Shown piece by piece: positions 1 to 10,584 of a stretch of 64,000 nucleotides of DNA (positions within the stretch are counted from its first letter, which is position 1; each line of letters begins with the position of its first letter). Both the position numbers and the translations under genes were made by a program. A model generated the notes under the pieces. That model worked only from the letters and a program-made list of their open reading frames with translations. It was not told the DNA's origin and searched no databases. The stretch spans positions 4,396,001 through 4,460,000 of the forward strand of contig JALIRH010000002.1 of assembly GCA_023055505.1 (NCBI GenBank), given 5' to 3'. The DNA comes from Callipepla californica brunnescens (Eukaryota; Chordata; Aves; Galliformes; Odontophoridae).

Positions 1-55
1 CCCTTAGCACCTCATCTAAACGCTTCTTGAACAGCGCTAGGGATGTTATTGGCGG
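1..55 (-). mobile_element. CR1 LINE remnant, cut by the window edge
   Basis: The first bases read like the antisense of the CR1 region that normally lies some 150-250 bases before the 3' end (cacctcatctaaacgcttct then ttgaacagc, compared with the usual 'acgcttcttgaac...agggatggtga' stretch). The match fades after about base 55. The rest of the element, including its tail, would lie to the left of the window. It could be a chance match because it is short; the run 'aaacgcttcttgaac' is the main support. Confidence 0.55.
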
Positions 56-1325
56 GCTAGACGGTACTTTATAACCTAAGGTTACAACGTTGTCTCCGCC
101 TACTTACACCATGAACTAAGGCTATTGGCCGAGAGGTGGCCCTGTCTTCTCATACAGTGCAACATTTTCCATCCGCCAAAACCCTGACTGCAACTTCAGA
201 CCCTGCTAGAGGCATCAGATTCAGGGTTCCCTGCACTTGGGTAATGGTACCACAGGAGAAGCAAAGCAATCTGTCATGAACGAATGCCGTATCTTTCAGC
301 ACACCATATTGTCTAAATAGCTTATTTAATGAAGATTACTCCAAGAGAGAAAAGATAGTTATTAAGACTCCTCAGAACTGAGAGACAGGTAGTAAATGTG
401 CTTAAGTTAATACTACACGTGATCCATGGAGTTCTCGTGTGTCTGTTTGTTAAAGATCTCAGCAGCTGTCAAGAAGCTTTTTATTTTTCTGCCACCCTAA
501 GGAAACTGTAAAATGTGTTGTCATTCTCATTGCATGCAAACAAACTTCCCTTGAGCAGTTCAGGAAGGAAGAAAATAGCAGGTGCGGAAAAGAGTTGATG
601 CAACAAGCCAAGGCCAGATGGAGCAGCCCACACTGAGTCCTTGTCTTCAAACTCACTGCTTTTTGTCAGACTGATAAAGTCCACGTGGAGCTCACTGCAG
701 CTGACTCCCAAAGTGATCCTACACCCTTCATCTGGTGCATGAACTTCAGGAGGGCTTGTACTCAGAACACTGTGATGGCTCTCACATCAAAGGTACTGGT
801 TCAGTTGCAGTTAGGTTCCTTGCACCGAGTTACGTCTTGAAGAGGAATTGTTTTATTATTTGCAAGTGACACTTGAAAAGTTAAAATTGAAACTTATTCC
901 TGCAGTTTAAGCTTACTTTTGTTCCATTCCCCAGAGACAGGCTATTTTACTCCTGTTTGCATTAACTCTTCTATGCACCTGAAGCTTGTCGAGGAGCTTC
1001 TTATGAAGCTTGTTAAAATTAAGCAGCCACCAAATCTGTTTTCAGGACACATTTTCTACATCTCTGATACCTCTCTTCTCTGCATTATTGCTGCCTATCT
1101 CAGAGAAGCTGTCGCTTTCAAAACTGAATAGAATGAGTGTCTGAAGTTGTTTGCGTGCCAAGCTGAAGGACTACTGCATGTCTTAAAAGCTATACTCTTG
1201 TCTGTTCATGCAGCTTTGATGGTGATTTGTGGTTTTTTTTTCATGAGATTGCGACACAATTTGGCTTGCAGTCCACTATGGTTCTGATATTGGCAAATTT
1301 TGATATTGGTGTACATGTAGAAGTT
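56..1325. other. Unique non-coding stretch
   Basis: No repeat family or exon was recognised. Open frames on the minus strand around 459-711 are short (65-76 codons), overlap each other in different frames and have no homology that I recognise. The sequence is ordinary AT-rich DNA with a T8 run near 1233. Confidence 0.6.
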
Positions 1326-1845
1326 TAACTTCATACCCTTGCACTTGTCCCTGCTGAAGTGCAGCATTCTGCTTGCTGGTCATGTTATACAAATTTTGGA
1401 AATCATTCTGAATTCAGATCCTGTCCTCTCATGCTTACAGGACCTCTGAGCTTTATGCCATCTGAAAATTTAATAACCATGCTCTCATCATCTGATTCGA
1501 TAATGAAAACACATGCCAGAACTGGATCCAAAACAGATCTGGCTGAATTCCACTTTCTACATCTTTCTACTCTGACAAAACACTGCAGATACCCTCTCTG
1601 ATAAGTTATCAAACCAGCTTTGCACCTCATTTATCATTGTTTCATCTTGACCATCAACTGCTGCAGCCTGTTTAAGCAAATGGCACATGGAGACATTTTA
1701 GAAACCTTCCCAATGGTGAGATTTGTGTTTGCTACAGTTTCTTTATTGTAAAGCCTGTTACCTTGATAAAAGTGGAGATTAGATCAGTTCAACACAATTT
1801 ATGGTTGTCAAATCTGCATGGGTTACTTGTCCTTTCTGATACATG
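1326..1845 (-). mobile_element. Ancient CR1/L3-like LINE reverse-transcriptase remnant
   Basis: Read on the minus strand this is a heavily decayed LINE ORF2 fragment. A frame at 1403-1630 contains SVLDPVLACVFI, then an acidic spacer, then IKFSDGIKL. This matches the reverse-transcriptase pattern 'SVLGPVLFNIFI..DLDD....L.KFADDTKL' of CR1/L3 elements, with the catalytic F-A-D-D box read as F-S-D-G, so the second aspartate is lost. Bases 1620-1845 continue the antisense reading through the thumb-side and KAFDTV-type regions (cctgttaccttgataaaag; cagttcaacacaatttatgg; ttgtcaaatctgcatg). Divergence is far greater than in the other CR1 copies here, so this is an old insertion, probably predating the galliform CR1 burst. 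There are several stops and frame changes and no coding potential. The assignment to CR1 rather than L3 is uncertain. Confidence 0.78.
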
Positions 1846-3090
1846 AAGCAGCTGCTGCTGTGGCTTGTAGGTACTTATGAAAAGTGCATTGTGAACCTGA
1901 AGACAGTTTAGAATCATTTCCTGTACACCTCCTCACGCACTCTTCTTCCTCCATCCCACCTCCAAATGAAGCCTACAACAGAAAGAAAAAGAAGAAGGAA
2001 TTGCCATTTAGCTTAGACTTTTTTTGTGGCATGCTACCATGACTCTATGGCCCTTCACAGGCTTGATATCTTTGTGAAACAGCTATCTTCCATGCAACAA
2101 TCTCTGCAGGCTCCAGTTGAGCTCATCAGAGCACAAGCGCATCCATACTGGAAGAGTTTGGTTTGGTCTATGCTGTATTGTGCCGGATGTGCTTTAGATG
2201 GCCCCAAGGTGGTTGTGGAGGGCTGCAGTTCTCCTTGCAGTTTGTGAAATACCCGTTCAATTCCCTATTCAATGCATTTTCTTCAGAGACTTCTGTGCAG
2301 GGTGTACTGTCCAGCTCACGGTTCTCAGGGAAAAATGTATTCACCAAGAGGGGTAAAATGACTGAAGTCTTGATATATCCAACATGTTCTGATTCTGTCT
2401 TCTCAGCTGGGATCTCTCCTGTGGCACATTTCCTGGCACAGAAGAACTAAATAATCCTGTTTTCAAACTGATGGCCTTAATCTCATTGCTTAGACTCAAA
2501 ACAGGAACAGTAGCACGCTATTGCTAAGAGGGCAGCAGTAAACTGGTAGTTTTGGTCCCAAATAACAGGCTTCTGCATAGCTCACAGTGTGCACCTGTGT
2601 GTGTTCCCAGGCAGCTGTATCACCGGGAGAATCTCTGCACGGTACCTACCCTTGTAAAAAGGCTCTTTCAGATCAGTCAGACACCTTCTTTTCATCCAGA
2701 TGAAAAGAAGATTCCTTTTTGTTCTCACCACTACCACTGGCTGTTAGGAAGATCATCTTTTGCATTGGGCCTGCATGCTCTTGGAAAGAATAGAAGAGAA
2801 ATGTTAGCTCACACAGGCATAGTATCTGCCAGTGAAAGACCTATTACTTCTGTTCAGATTTCCCACATAAAATACTGCTGGACTTCAGCAATTCCTAAAC
2901 AACCACCCAGCAACATCAGCATGGTTCTGGATTCTACTTGCAAAGTTTCATTTTCAGATGTAAGACAGGTTTTATCCAGACTGAATAACTGTGGTTTGTT
3001 TCTAAAATATTCCTACCATGTGTAGGAATAATCCACATTTGTAATCATTTTCAACTCTGAAGATCAAAGTCATGCCCTTGATTTCCCTTT
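1846..3090. other. Unique stretch with a long but unrecognised open frame
   Basis: No repeat was identified. A plus-strand frame is open from 2552 to 3025 (157 codons), the longest in the window. It opens with TTG, its first ATG lies about 90 codons in, there is no acceptor/donor pair in a convincing position, and the peptide (rich in S, H, P and C) resembles no family I know. I read it as a chance open frame. Confidence 0.55.
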
Positions 3091-3105
3091 CTGCCATCTA
3101 GTGGT
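3091..3105 (-). promoter_or_regulatory. CTCF-like binding motif
   Basis: The plus strand reads ctgccatctagtggt. Its complement, ACCACTAGATGGCAG, fits the CTCF core CCASYAGRKGGCR closely: CCA-C-TAG-A-T-GGC-A. All core positions agree. It lies in unique DNA outside any repeat recognised here. CTCF sites act as insulators and loop anchors, and orientation matters: this one is on the minus strand. A sequence motif alone does not prove occupancy. Confidence 0.6.
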
Positions 3106-4907
3106 GTCAGGGTTTGCACAGCTGGGAAGTTTCATGGCTGTGTAGATCCCTTTATAGCTAACATCTATCCAAAGGATATTTTCCTCCCTGCCAAGGAGTC
3201 AGACTTGTTGACCCTGCTTATTCCTTCCAGTTCTGTGCTCTTGGTTATCTCTTTGCATATTTGGTTGTGTTGCTTTCTGGGAACAAGCTTAATTGACGCT
3301 CTCTGCATATATAGATTTTTTGTTGTAGTTGTTTGGAATGTAAAGGTTATTTTTCCTTTTATTCTTTATTTTCTTGTATTTTATTTTATTGTTACAGTAT
3401 GTAAGAAGCTACACTGCAATTTGACACCAGTTTTGCAGAGTTCTCATGCGTTCAAAAAAATCTCACTTGCTGGGGTCTTTTTTATTTCCTGGAAAACTTT
3501 TGTTGATCTGACTGAAACTGGAAAAGAAAATGAAAGAAATGAAACGATGCTGTGAGTGTGTGTTCTTGTGGATTCTGAGTGCTCATTTAGAGGAGCCAGA
3601 AGGCAGATGTCCTGTATAGATTCCAGTTCCTTCCCCTGTTGTAATATGCTAGGCACATTACAGACTCTTCTGGGTGTCCCTGTGTTCACACCAGACCTTC
3701 AGAAGTTTCTTTAGAAAAAAAGGCTGAAAGTGAACTGATAAACAGTTGTACTATCTGAACTAGTAAGATTCTCACTGGAAAGAGCTCACATGTCTGATGA
3801 TTAGAAAGATCCTACGCCAAAATGATCTTTCTTTCATGAGAACAGTATACAGAATATTCTCCAAGTGTTTTTCAAAACGAAATGTGTTTTTTAGTTCCGA
3901 GTACTACCCTGCCCACTCAATAAAGAAATAAAAATTAAAAGAAGGAAGAATGTTTGATTTCAAAAGCATTGTTAAGTTTGCTTTTAATTTTTCTCACTGC
4001 AGACAATAGCAACAGGTCTACAAATGCTGTATGTATTCTATGCTGAGAAAATATAGACATCGCTGCTGCAGCCAAACCTAAGGACATTTTGATATTATCC
4101 TCTGGATAAAATGAGAATCATAAAGTTAAGCTCATTTTCAGAGCCAGAGCTGCTGAACTGGAGGATCCTTCAGGAGCTGGGCAGCCTGATTCCTTCACCA
4201 CCAGAATTGATTGTAGTCATTATTTTCTAGTGCTAACTGAGCAAACGGTCTCAAAGCAGTTCCCACTAGGGACCTCTTTATATGGAACCAGTATTGTGTA
4301 TGGGCAGCCTTGCTGGTTCTTCTTGGAGGAGAAATGGGGACATTGGGTTCCCCAGAGCAAAGATGTTCATTCTCTCCAGAGAGGTTTCCTTGGACGGGAT
4401 GCTCTGTGGTACAAACTGCTCCTGAGGAAGAGTTTCTCTTCTACAGTCATCTACTAATGAACAGGTTCTGGCTTAACCTCTCAGCCAGTGAAACCAGGCT
4501 CCTCACTTTAATTTACAGCCAAAGACGTTCAAAATGAGTTTTCAAAAACCGGGGCCAAAAAAGTTTTGGAGGTTATGGAAAGGTGCTATTTACTGAGAGC
4601 TGTACAGGATAATCTATGCCTCTGCTCCTCTGGTGAGTGAATATGGCTGAAATTTTTGGCTTCTCCTGTCTACACATCTGGAAAACAATCTGGTGAGTTC
4701 AACCTGCTGGAAGCAGAGCCTGTAAGCAAGTGCCTGTTGTTTCCACGCTGAGCACGAAGGGCAGAGCTCACAGATGGATTTGCTTCTAAGTTTCCCTGAA
4801 GATACAAGACTCCCCCACACAAAATTTCCAACAGTGATCAGAGTCTCGAAAGCAAGATTGTATTAAAACAACAGAATGAGGCACTAAAAATTTTAAACTC
4901 AAGAAAA

Positions 4908-4910
<3 letters not shown>
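3106..4910. other. Unique non-coding stretch
   Basis: No exon or transposon was recognised. Short overlapping frames at 3205-3555 (hydrophobic, T-rich coding) and 4230-4537 look like chance products of AT-rich DNA. The segment 4140-4800 is somewhat more GC-rich than its flanks but shows no repeat or splice structure that I can support. Confidence 0.55.

Positions 4911-4943
<33 letters not shown>
4911..4943. repeat. (AG)16 microsatellite
   Basis: Sixteen uninterrupted AG units. Such perfect purine/pyrimidine dinucleotide arrays are usually length-polymorphic and can form triplex structure. Confidence 0.97.
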
Positions 4944-4949
<6 letters not shown>

Positions 4950-5459
4950 ATTGCTCTTTGAACAGAGCTTCTGTATTGGCAGTGGAGTTCTTTATTTAAG
5001 ATTTGTTGTCTTTCCAGTAATCTTTCGGTAGCTTCTGGGATCACGGCACACCACACATGATGCCCTCTGAAGTAGTTTCTTTTCATCCCTTATTAGCCCT
5101 GCCTCCCTGGCCCCGGCACAGCCATAATAGATGAGATTGAGGGTTATCTTGCACCATCTGTGCAGTACTGTCTCTCCAATTATAAGCCATAAAAAAAAAG
5201 AAGCCCTAGGAAAGAAAGAAAAAAAAAAAAAAAAAGTGGTATTACCCATTAAAGTTTTCTCACTTTCTGAGTATTTTTCATTTGGGAAGACCGTGGTCTG
5301 TTTTAGTGTGTCTGCTTAGCAGATAATTTTCACCAATCTCAACAAGTTTGTCTAGAGCCCATGCAAACTTATTGCATCCACAACATTTTTGACAAGATGT
5401 TTAGCAGGGCTGCAGCCCATTTCTGGCCATCACTTCTTGGGACCTTAAAATGGCTCAGA
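4944..5459. other. Unique stretch with an A-rich tract
   Basis: It contains an A-rich low-complexity tract at 5191-5235 (A9, an AAAG run, then A17). No gene or transposon was recognised. Confidence 0.6.
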
Positions 5460-5943
5460 AGTCAGCCCCTGTACAGTGTTTTGGGTACCACAGTACAAAA
5501 AAAAGACAGAATTATTAGTGTTCAAAGGAAGACTGCAGAGATGGTGATGGGTCTAGAGAGGAAGGCATCTGAGGAGCAGCTGAGGTGTCTGGGTGAGCCC
5601 AGCCCAGAGCAGAGGAGCTGAGGGTAGGCCTCATGGCTGCAGCTCCTCACAAGGAGCACAGGGGCAGCACTGAGCTTTCCTCTCTGACAGCAGCAGGGCC
5701 CGAGGGAACGGCATGGAGCTGTGTCAGGGGAGGGGCAGCTGGGGGTTAGGGACAGGGTCTGCACCACAGGGAGGTGGGCACAGCCCCATGCTGCCAGAGT
5801 TCAAGGAGCATTTGGACAGTGCTCACAGATACAGGGTTTGGATTTTGAGTGGTCCTGTATGGAGCCAGGAGTTGGACTCTGTGATGCTTATGGGTCCCTT
5901 CCAACTCTGGATGTTTTTTTAATAGTCAGTGATTCTATGATTC
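5460..5943 (+). mobile_element. CR1 LINE, 5'-truncated 3' end
   Basis: The copy begins in the end of ORF2 (an ancestral 'tgttttgggtaccacagtac' block, then aagactgcagagatggtgatgg and gaggagcagctgagg). It passes through the 3' UTR (cgagggaacggcatggagct) and ends ggtcccttccaactctgg followed by a degenerate octamer tail (gtgattctatgattcc). Against the pattern I know, the block between 'gtgtcagggg' and 'ctgccagagttcaagg' is shortened: the usual 'aggttcttcacc...actggaacaggct' segment is replaced by about 70 GC-rich bases. It is non-coding now. Confidence 0.9.
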
Positions 5944-7276
5944 CTTATTGCTTTTATTTTGATGTAAACAATCCTTTATTATTATTATTTTTTCCCATTC
6001 CACTCTTCCTGGAAACCTTTCTTATTAAAAAAAAAAAAAAAAAAAAGACACTTCTTTTGCAATTAAAAGAGCAAGGACCCTTCTTGAGCAAACATGTAAA
6101 TTCAAACTAATCATATTGTGTCTGAACTGCAAGGCCTCTGTGGGATAAAGAACATCTCAGTAATACTAAGTGGCAACAATTCAGTCATCTAGTACACAAG
6201 AACAAGTTAGATCTGTAGTTAAAACTGCTTTAGTTCCACTCACTTCTGAGCAACTGCAGCAATTTACTGCACTTGACCTTTAGCATGAGATTTAGAAAGG
6301 AAGTGTTTGACATTCTGCTCTGTTTGCAAGAAGCCTGTGAGGCAAATAAGTAATACTGCCTTCTTTTCCAGATTGTTCCCTGAATAGCTTTGATACACTG
6401 TTAGAATTCAGAAACCTTGCTTCTTTGCTCAGAGGTCTCTTAGGAGAGAAATGGCCATTGAATATACTTAACATCATGAACCCATACTCTCCTGTTTTCA
6501 AATTTTTCCTTAAAGTCCTTCAAGAATTATTCTGAGAAGGAGCACAAATCTTTCCTTTAGAGAAAAACCTATACAGTATGTTAAAACAGGTGGAAACCTT
6601 TCTGTCCTGGAGGTTACTGTTCAGGCTTTGTTTGCTCCAGCAATTGGTTTGATTTGGGAATTAGTTCTAAATTTCACATGAAATTGCCTCTGCAGGAATC
6701 CCATCATACATTCATTGTGTAATCTGCAGCAAAGAACTGTTTTTTTTTCTACACTGTTCACTGGCAAGTGGTCCTGGTTATGTGTGAAGTCATTATGGAA
6801 CACCGATTATTCTGGAACTCAGAATTCTTTAAATAACAGATGAGCAGAATACTTATTCAATCTTTTTGTCATCTTCATTTTACTCTAAAACTTCAGTGTA
6901 CGTATCCAGGCACCTACATATAGCCTTCTGTTTTCTTCTGCCTTGCTAAAACAGAGTGAGTATTTAATTTCTGAAAGCTCTCAGAACTCTAAGAGCAACG
7001 CAGGGCAGTCATTGTACTGTGAATTGCCTATACAAGACAATCTCTCCAGTTTATAATATGTTATCAGCTAGGGGTTTAAGAAGTTGAGTTGCATTCACAG
7101 AATTAAATATCTAATTCCAGAAGCTGATCTGTTATGCTGGCCATGTTGTATGACCAATACTGATCTTTCCTACAGAATCACATCTCTCATTATTAATGAA
7201 TGCTATTAATGCTTTCTTTTTAATCTCCCCAATGATTTCCAGATTGATATTTAATGGAAACATTGCAAATTAATAA
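5944..7276. other. Unique stretch with a poly-A run
   Basis: It contains an uninterrupted A20 at 6027-6046. No CR1 tail precedes that run, and CR1 does not end in poly-A. Otherwise nothing was recognised; frames here are 60-70 codons and unremarkable. Confidence 0.6.
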
Positions 7277-7380
7277 AATCATAGAATCAAAGAAACATTA
7301 AGATTGGAGAAGTCCACTAAGATCATCTAGTCCAACCACCAACCCATCACCACTATGCCCACTAACCATGTCACTCAAAT
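7277..7380 (-). mobile_element. CR1 LINE 3' tip
   Basis: Antisense octamer tail (aatcatagaatcaaag), then gaagtccactaagatcat and ctagtccaaccaccaaccca, ending at ccatgtcactcaaat. This is the subfamily whose 3' UTR reads 'accaccatgcccactaaacc', also seen at 10335, 22951, 29037 and 49483. Only about 104 bases remain, a severe 5' truncation. Confidence 0.9.
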
Positions 7381-10334
7381 GAAATATAGTTTAGTAATAC
7401 AATCAGAATATACTTTTTTCATTGTTACTTCTTGAACTGTGATTCTTTGCCAAGTTAGTTCATGATGGAAGGCAAAACCAGTATGAAACCTTGGCAATGG
7501 TATTTCAGACCATATTCTATTGCACCCACTTATGCACATGAATTGCATTTCCAAGCTAATGTCCAAAATGAAAATGAGACTTAGAAAAAGATGATGTGCT
7601 TGTCCCATTGTACTGCTGTTTCTTGTGTGCTCATGTTATTTTCCTTTTTTATGATGCAAGTAAATTTTGCGCTGTGTTCAGTAGATTGTACTGGCGATGA
7701 ATAAATTTGCTACAGAGAACACAGTGCTGGAGATAGCTTCGGGGATCTGGAGCTGTGACATTTCTGTGTGGAGAAACCTCACTGATGAAAAGTACCATGA
7801 AAATGCACTTTCTGGACACAGTACGGCATTCTCAGATTTCAGAACTGTCTAAGGGACCAGTAAATGTAATTAATTTAGTCACATTCTTTTCCATGCCATA
7901 CTAACAGAATAGAAGACATAAAAACAGCAAACCCTGATAAACACTTTTTGGCCAGACTTCATTCATTCACATGTGGAAAACAAATTGCTAACCAAAATGA
8001 CATTTTGCTGTTAGTATGGTGAAGTTATTAAGAACCAGGCTGGAATTACCACAGTAAACATTCTGTACATACGTTATGTATCTGGTTCAATGGCTGAAGG
8101 GAGGTGCAGTTCCTTGCCTCTAGAAATTAATATCACTTTAGTACAAGACTGTAGTCAGTGAGCATTCGTGTTTGCATTTGTCTTTTGGGGATAGTTCTAA
8201 GAGATTCGAGAAAACCGTTATGTGGAGAAGAGATGCCATATTGTACAGATGGGATTGCTGTTCTCTCTCTGCTTACCAGACTTGAGAATTTATCTGTTAA
8301 AATGGTGAAGAATAAGTTCAAGAGAGCAACCATCACCATCTTGTCTTTCGTAAGGGAGGGCATGCTGAGTTAGAGATGTGCTGAATTAGAGACAGAGGAA
8401 AGCAAGGCCTTCTGTGTGATACGACATAGGCTTTTTTATTTGTCTGCTGCTCATCCATCTATCAAAGGTATCTCAGACTAGACCAGATTCAGTGTGCTGG
8501 CCCACTCATCTCGCTGTGTATAGATTTTTCTGGGTGCTGTTTTAATCAACAACTCTGGAACAAAACTGAGTAATAAGAGCAAAGTCAATAAGATTGTGTG
8601 TGAGTTACTGGAGAACCTTCAGTCCTGAGGGTTAGCCACAAAAGTTTCTGTCCATTTTTTTTTTTTTTAATGTAACAGCTGTAGAAGTTGTGTAAGAACA
8701 TCACAAAGCATTTCGAGAAAAGATTGCTTTTATCTGTTTGACAATCTTCTATTTATAGCTGGCAAAAATTTTCATGGTTCAAGTTTACTCTGTATGCTTT
8801 GGTACTGTGGCTCAAGCTTAAGCTGGTTATAACCGTGGGCAGGTTGTATGCAAGTCTTTTCTTTTGGGAGCAGCAGCAGTAGATGATAGCATTCATCTCA
8901 AGACCAGAGCTGCTGGAAACAAGGTCCAATAAGTGAAGAAAAAATGGTGTAGGCCCCTAAAATTCAAGAGTAATAACTTCATTATTTTTTTTTTCACGAA
9001 TGAATAACAAAATAAATAAATAAAAATACCGGGGTGAGGCACACAAAAGGTGTGAGTCTCTTTTCTTCAATATATTGAGTGATTATTATGAGGATACAGG
9101 TTCTTAGCAGAAGGTCTGCAGACTGCACCTCAGATTCTGAGAACATATGACAAACAATTGCAGTATTGCTTACTTCCTTGGATGCAGAGCAATGCTGTAC
9201 TCAGTTGCCAATCATTTATTCAACCAAGGAGGCATCAGTTTGTAGCTTCCTGATTATCTCACAGACTCATTCATGCTCACCAGAATATAGTTCCATTTTC
9301 CTGCAGGAAGGCTGCCGCTAGTCCGCAATACTTGGAAGAGAGTTGTGTTGGTTCTTGCTTTAATGCTACTCTTGATTACAAGTCTTCAGGCTGCTGGTTG
9401 AGATCCCTTGTGTATCCCCAGAATTTATCACTGTGCATCTTCTCCATCTCCCAGACCTTCCCCCCACTCCCAGGATGTTTCCTCCAACCAGAATCTTTAC
9501 TTTTTCCTTTCCATTTCTCCTTTTTCTTCCCAAGATCACTTCTTTTCAAGTATATGTCTTCTTTTCTTCCCAGACTGTAAGCCCACAGTTTTCCCATCTG
9601 AACATGCTATGTGTAGCAGCGCAGCGTGTGATCAGCCTCCTGTCTGATGGTCCTGTTTCATGTCTCTTCATTAACAGCAGGATTCAGGATGTGTCATTTC
9701 TGTTTAGACCAGAAATCTTCAAAATTTACAGCCAGCCTTTGCTGGTTGCAGCTAGCAAATAGCACGCTGCTACTTGAGAGTTCAAAAGTTCAATTTCAGA
9801 CATTTCCCACAAACATGCATACACCCAATTATCTGCTGTCTGTCAGTTTTCAGAATTTAAGCTATTTTTTGCCTATGACAGGGTTATAATTTGAAAAAAA
9901 ATGTATGGATCACTAGATGAGAAGTGTTGTCATTCGGGATATTTAAGCAATCTTAAAGGATTGTCTCCAGAAGGCATCACTGTAGTCAGACAATATGATT
10001 TTTGAAATTTCTGCCTACGTTCTAATAATTAACATGAATTCTATTTTTTTTTTCAACTAAAAAGCTGCTTAAATTTGATACTTTCATAAGCCTACCAGAG
10101 GTCCTTGAAAAGTAAATGGCTTCTACTATTCTTTCCTATAGAACTTCTTCCCCCCCTTTTTTTTTTTCTGGTTTTAGTAATAACTTAAAAAAAAATCACA
10201 TTATGTGGTTTGCTGTTTTGCCCAGAATTGCTGAAATTGCAAGCTATAGTGTTATGGTCTTTGACCACAGAGAACTGCTTGCTGAGAGATTGGGTCCAGA
10301 GGAGGTCCTGCTGTGCATGCTCTTGGAGAGCAGA
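7381..10334. other. Unique non-coding stretch
   Basis: About 3 kb without a recognised repeat or exon. It holds a T14 at 8655-8668, an AAAT run near 9005-9025 and a pyrimidine-rich segment at 9430-9580. Overlapping plus-strand frames at 9332-9889 are serine/phenylalanine-rich because of that C/T bias and are not credible proteins. Confidence 0.6.
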
Positions 10335-10584
10335 GAATCAAAGGATCATAGAAACATTGAGGATGGAAAAGACCGCTAAAATAATCTAGACCAACCATCA
10401 ACCTATCACCACCATGCCCACTAAACCATGTCCCTCAGTACCACATCGACCCTTTTCTTGAACCTCCAAGGACAGAGACTTCACCACTTCCCTGGGCAGT
10501 TTGTACCAATACCTCACCACTCTTCCTGAGAAGAAGTTTTTCCTAATTACACCCCTGTAACTTAAGGCAAACCTCGAGTCCTAT
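10335..10584 (-). mobile_element. CR1 LINE 3' end
   Basis: It starts with degraded antisense octamers (aatcaaaggatcatagaaac), then agaccaaccatcaacctatc and accatgcccactaaaccatg, then the antisense of the 'ctggaacaggctgcccaggg' region (ctgggcagtttgtaccaatac). It is truncated where the sense strand would read the 'gaggttgcccttaagtt' part of the UTR. It is the longer relative of the tip at 7277. Confidence 0.92.

Noticed and set aside
2552..3025. Longest open frame (157 codons, plus strand)
   Set aside because: It opens with TTG, has no in-frame ATG for about 90 codons, no recognised domain and no splice context. A frame of this length can occur by chance in 64 kb read in six frames.
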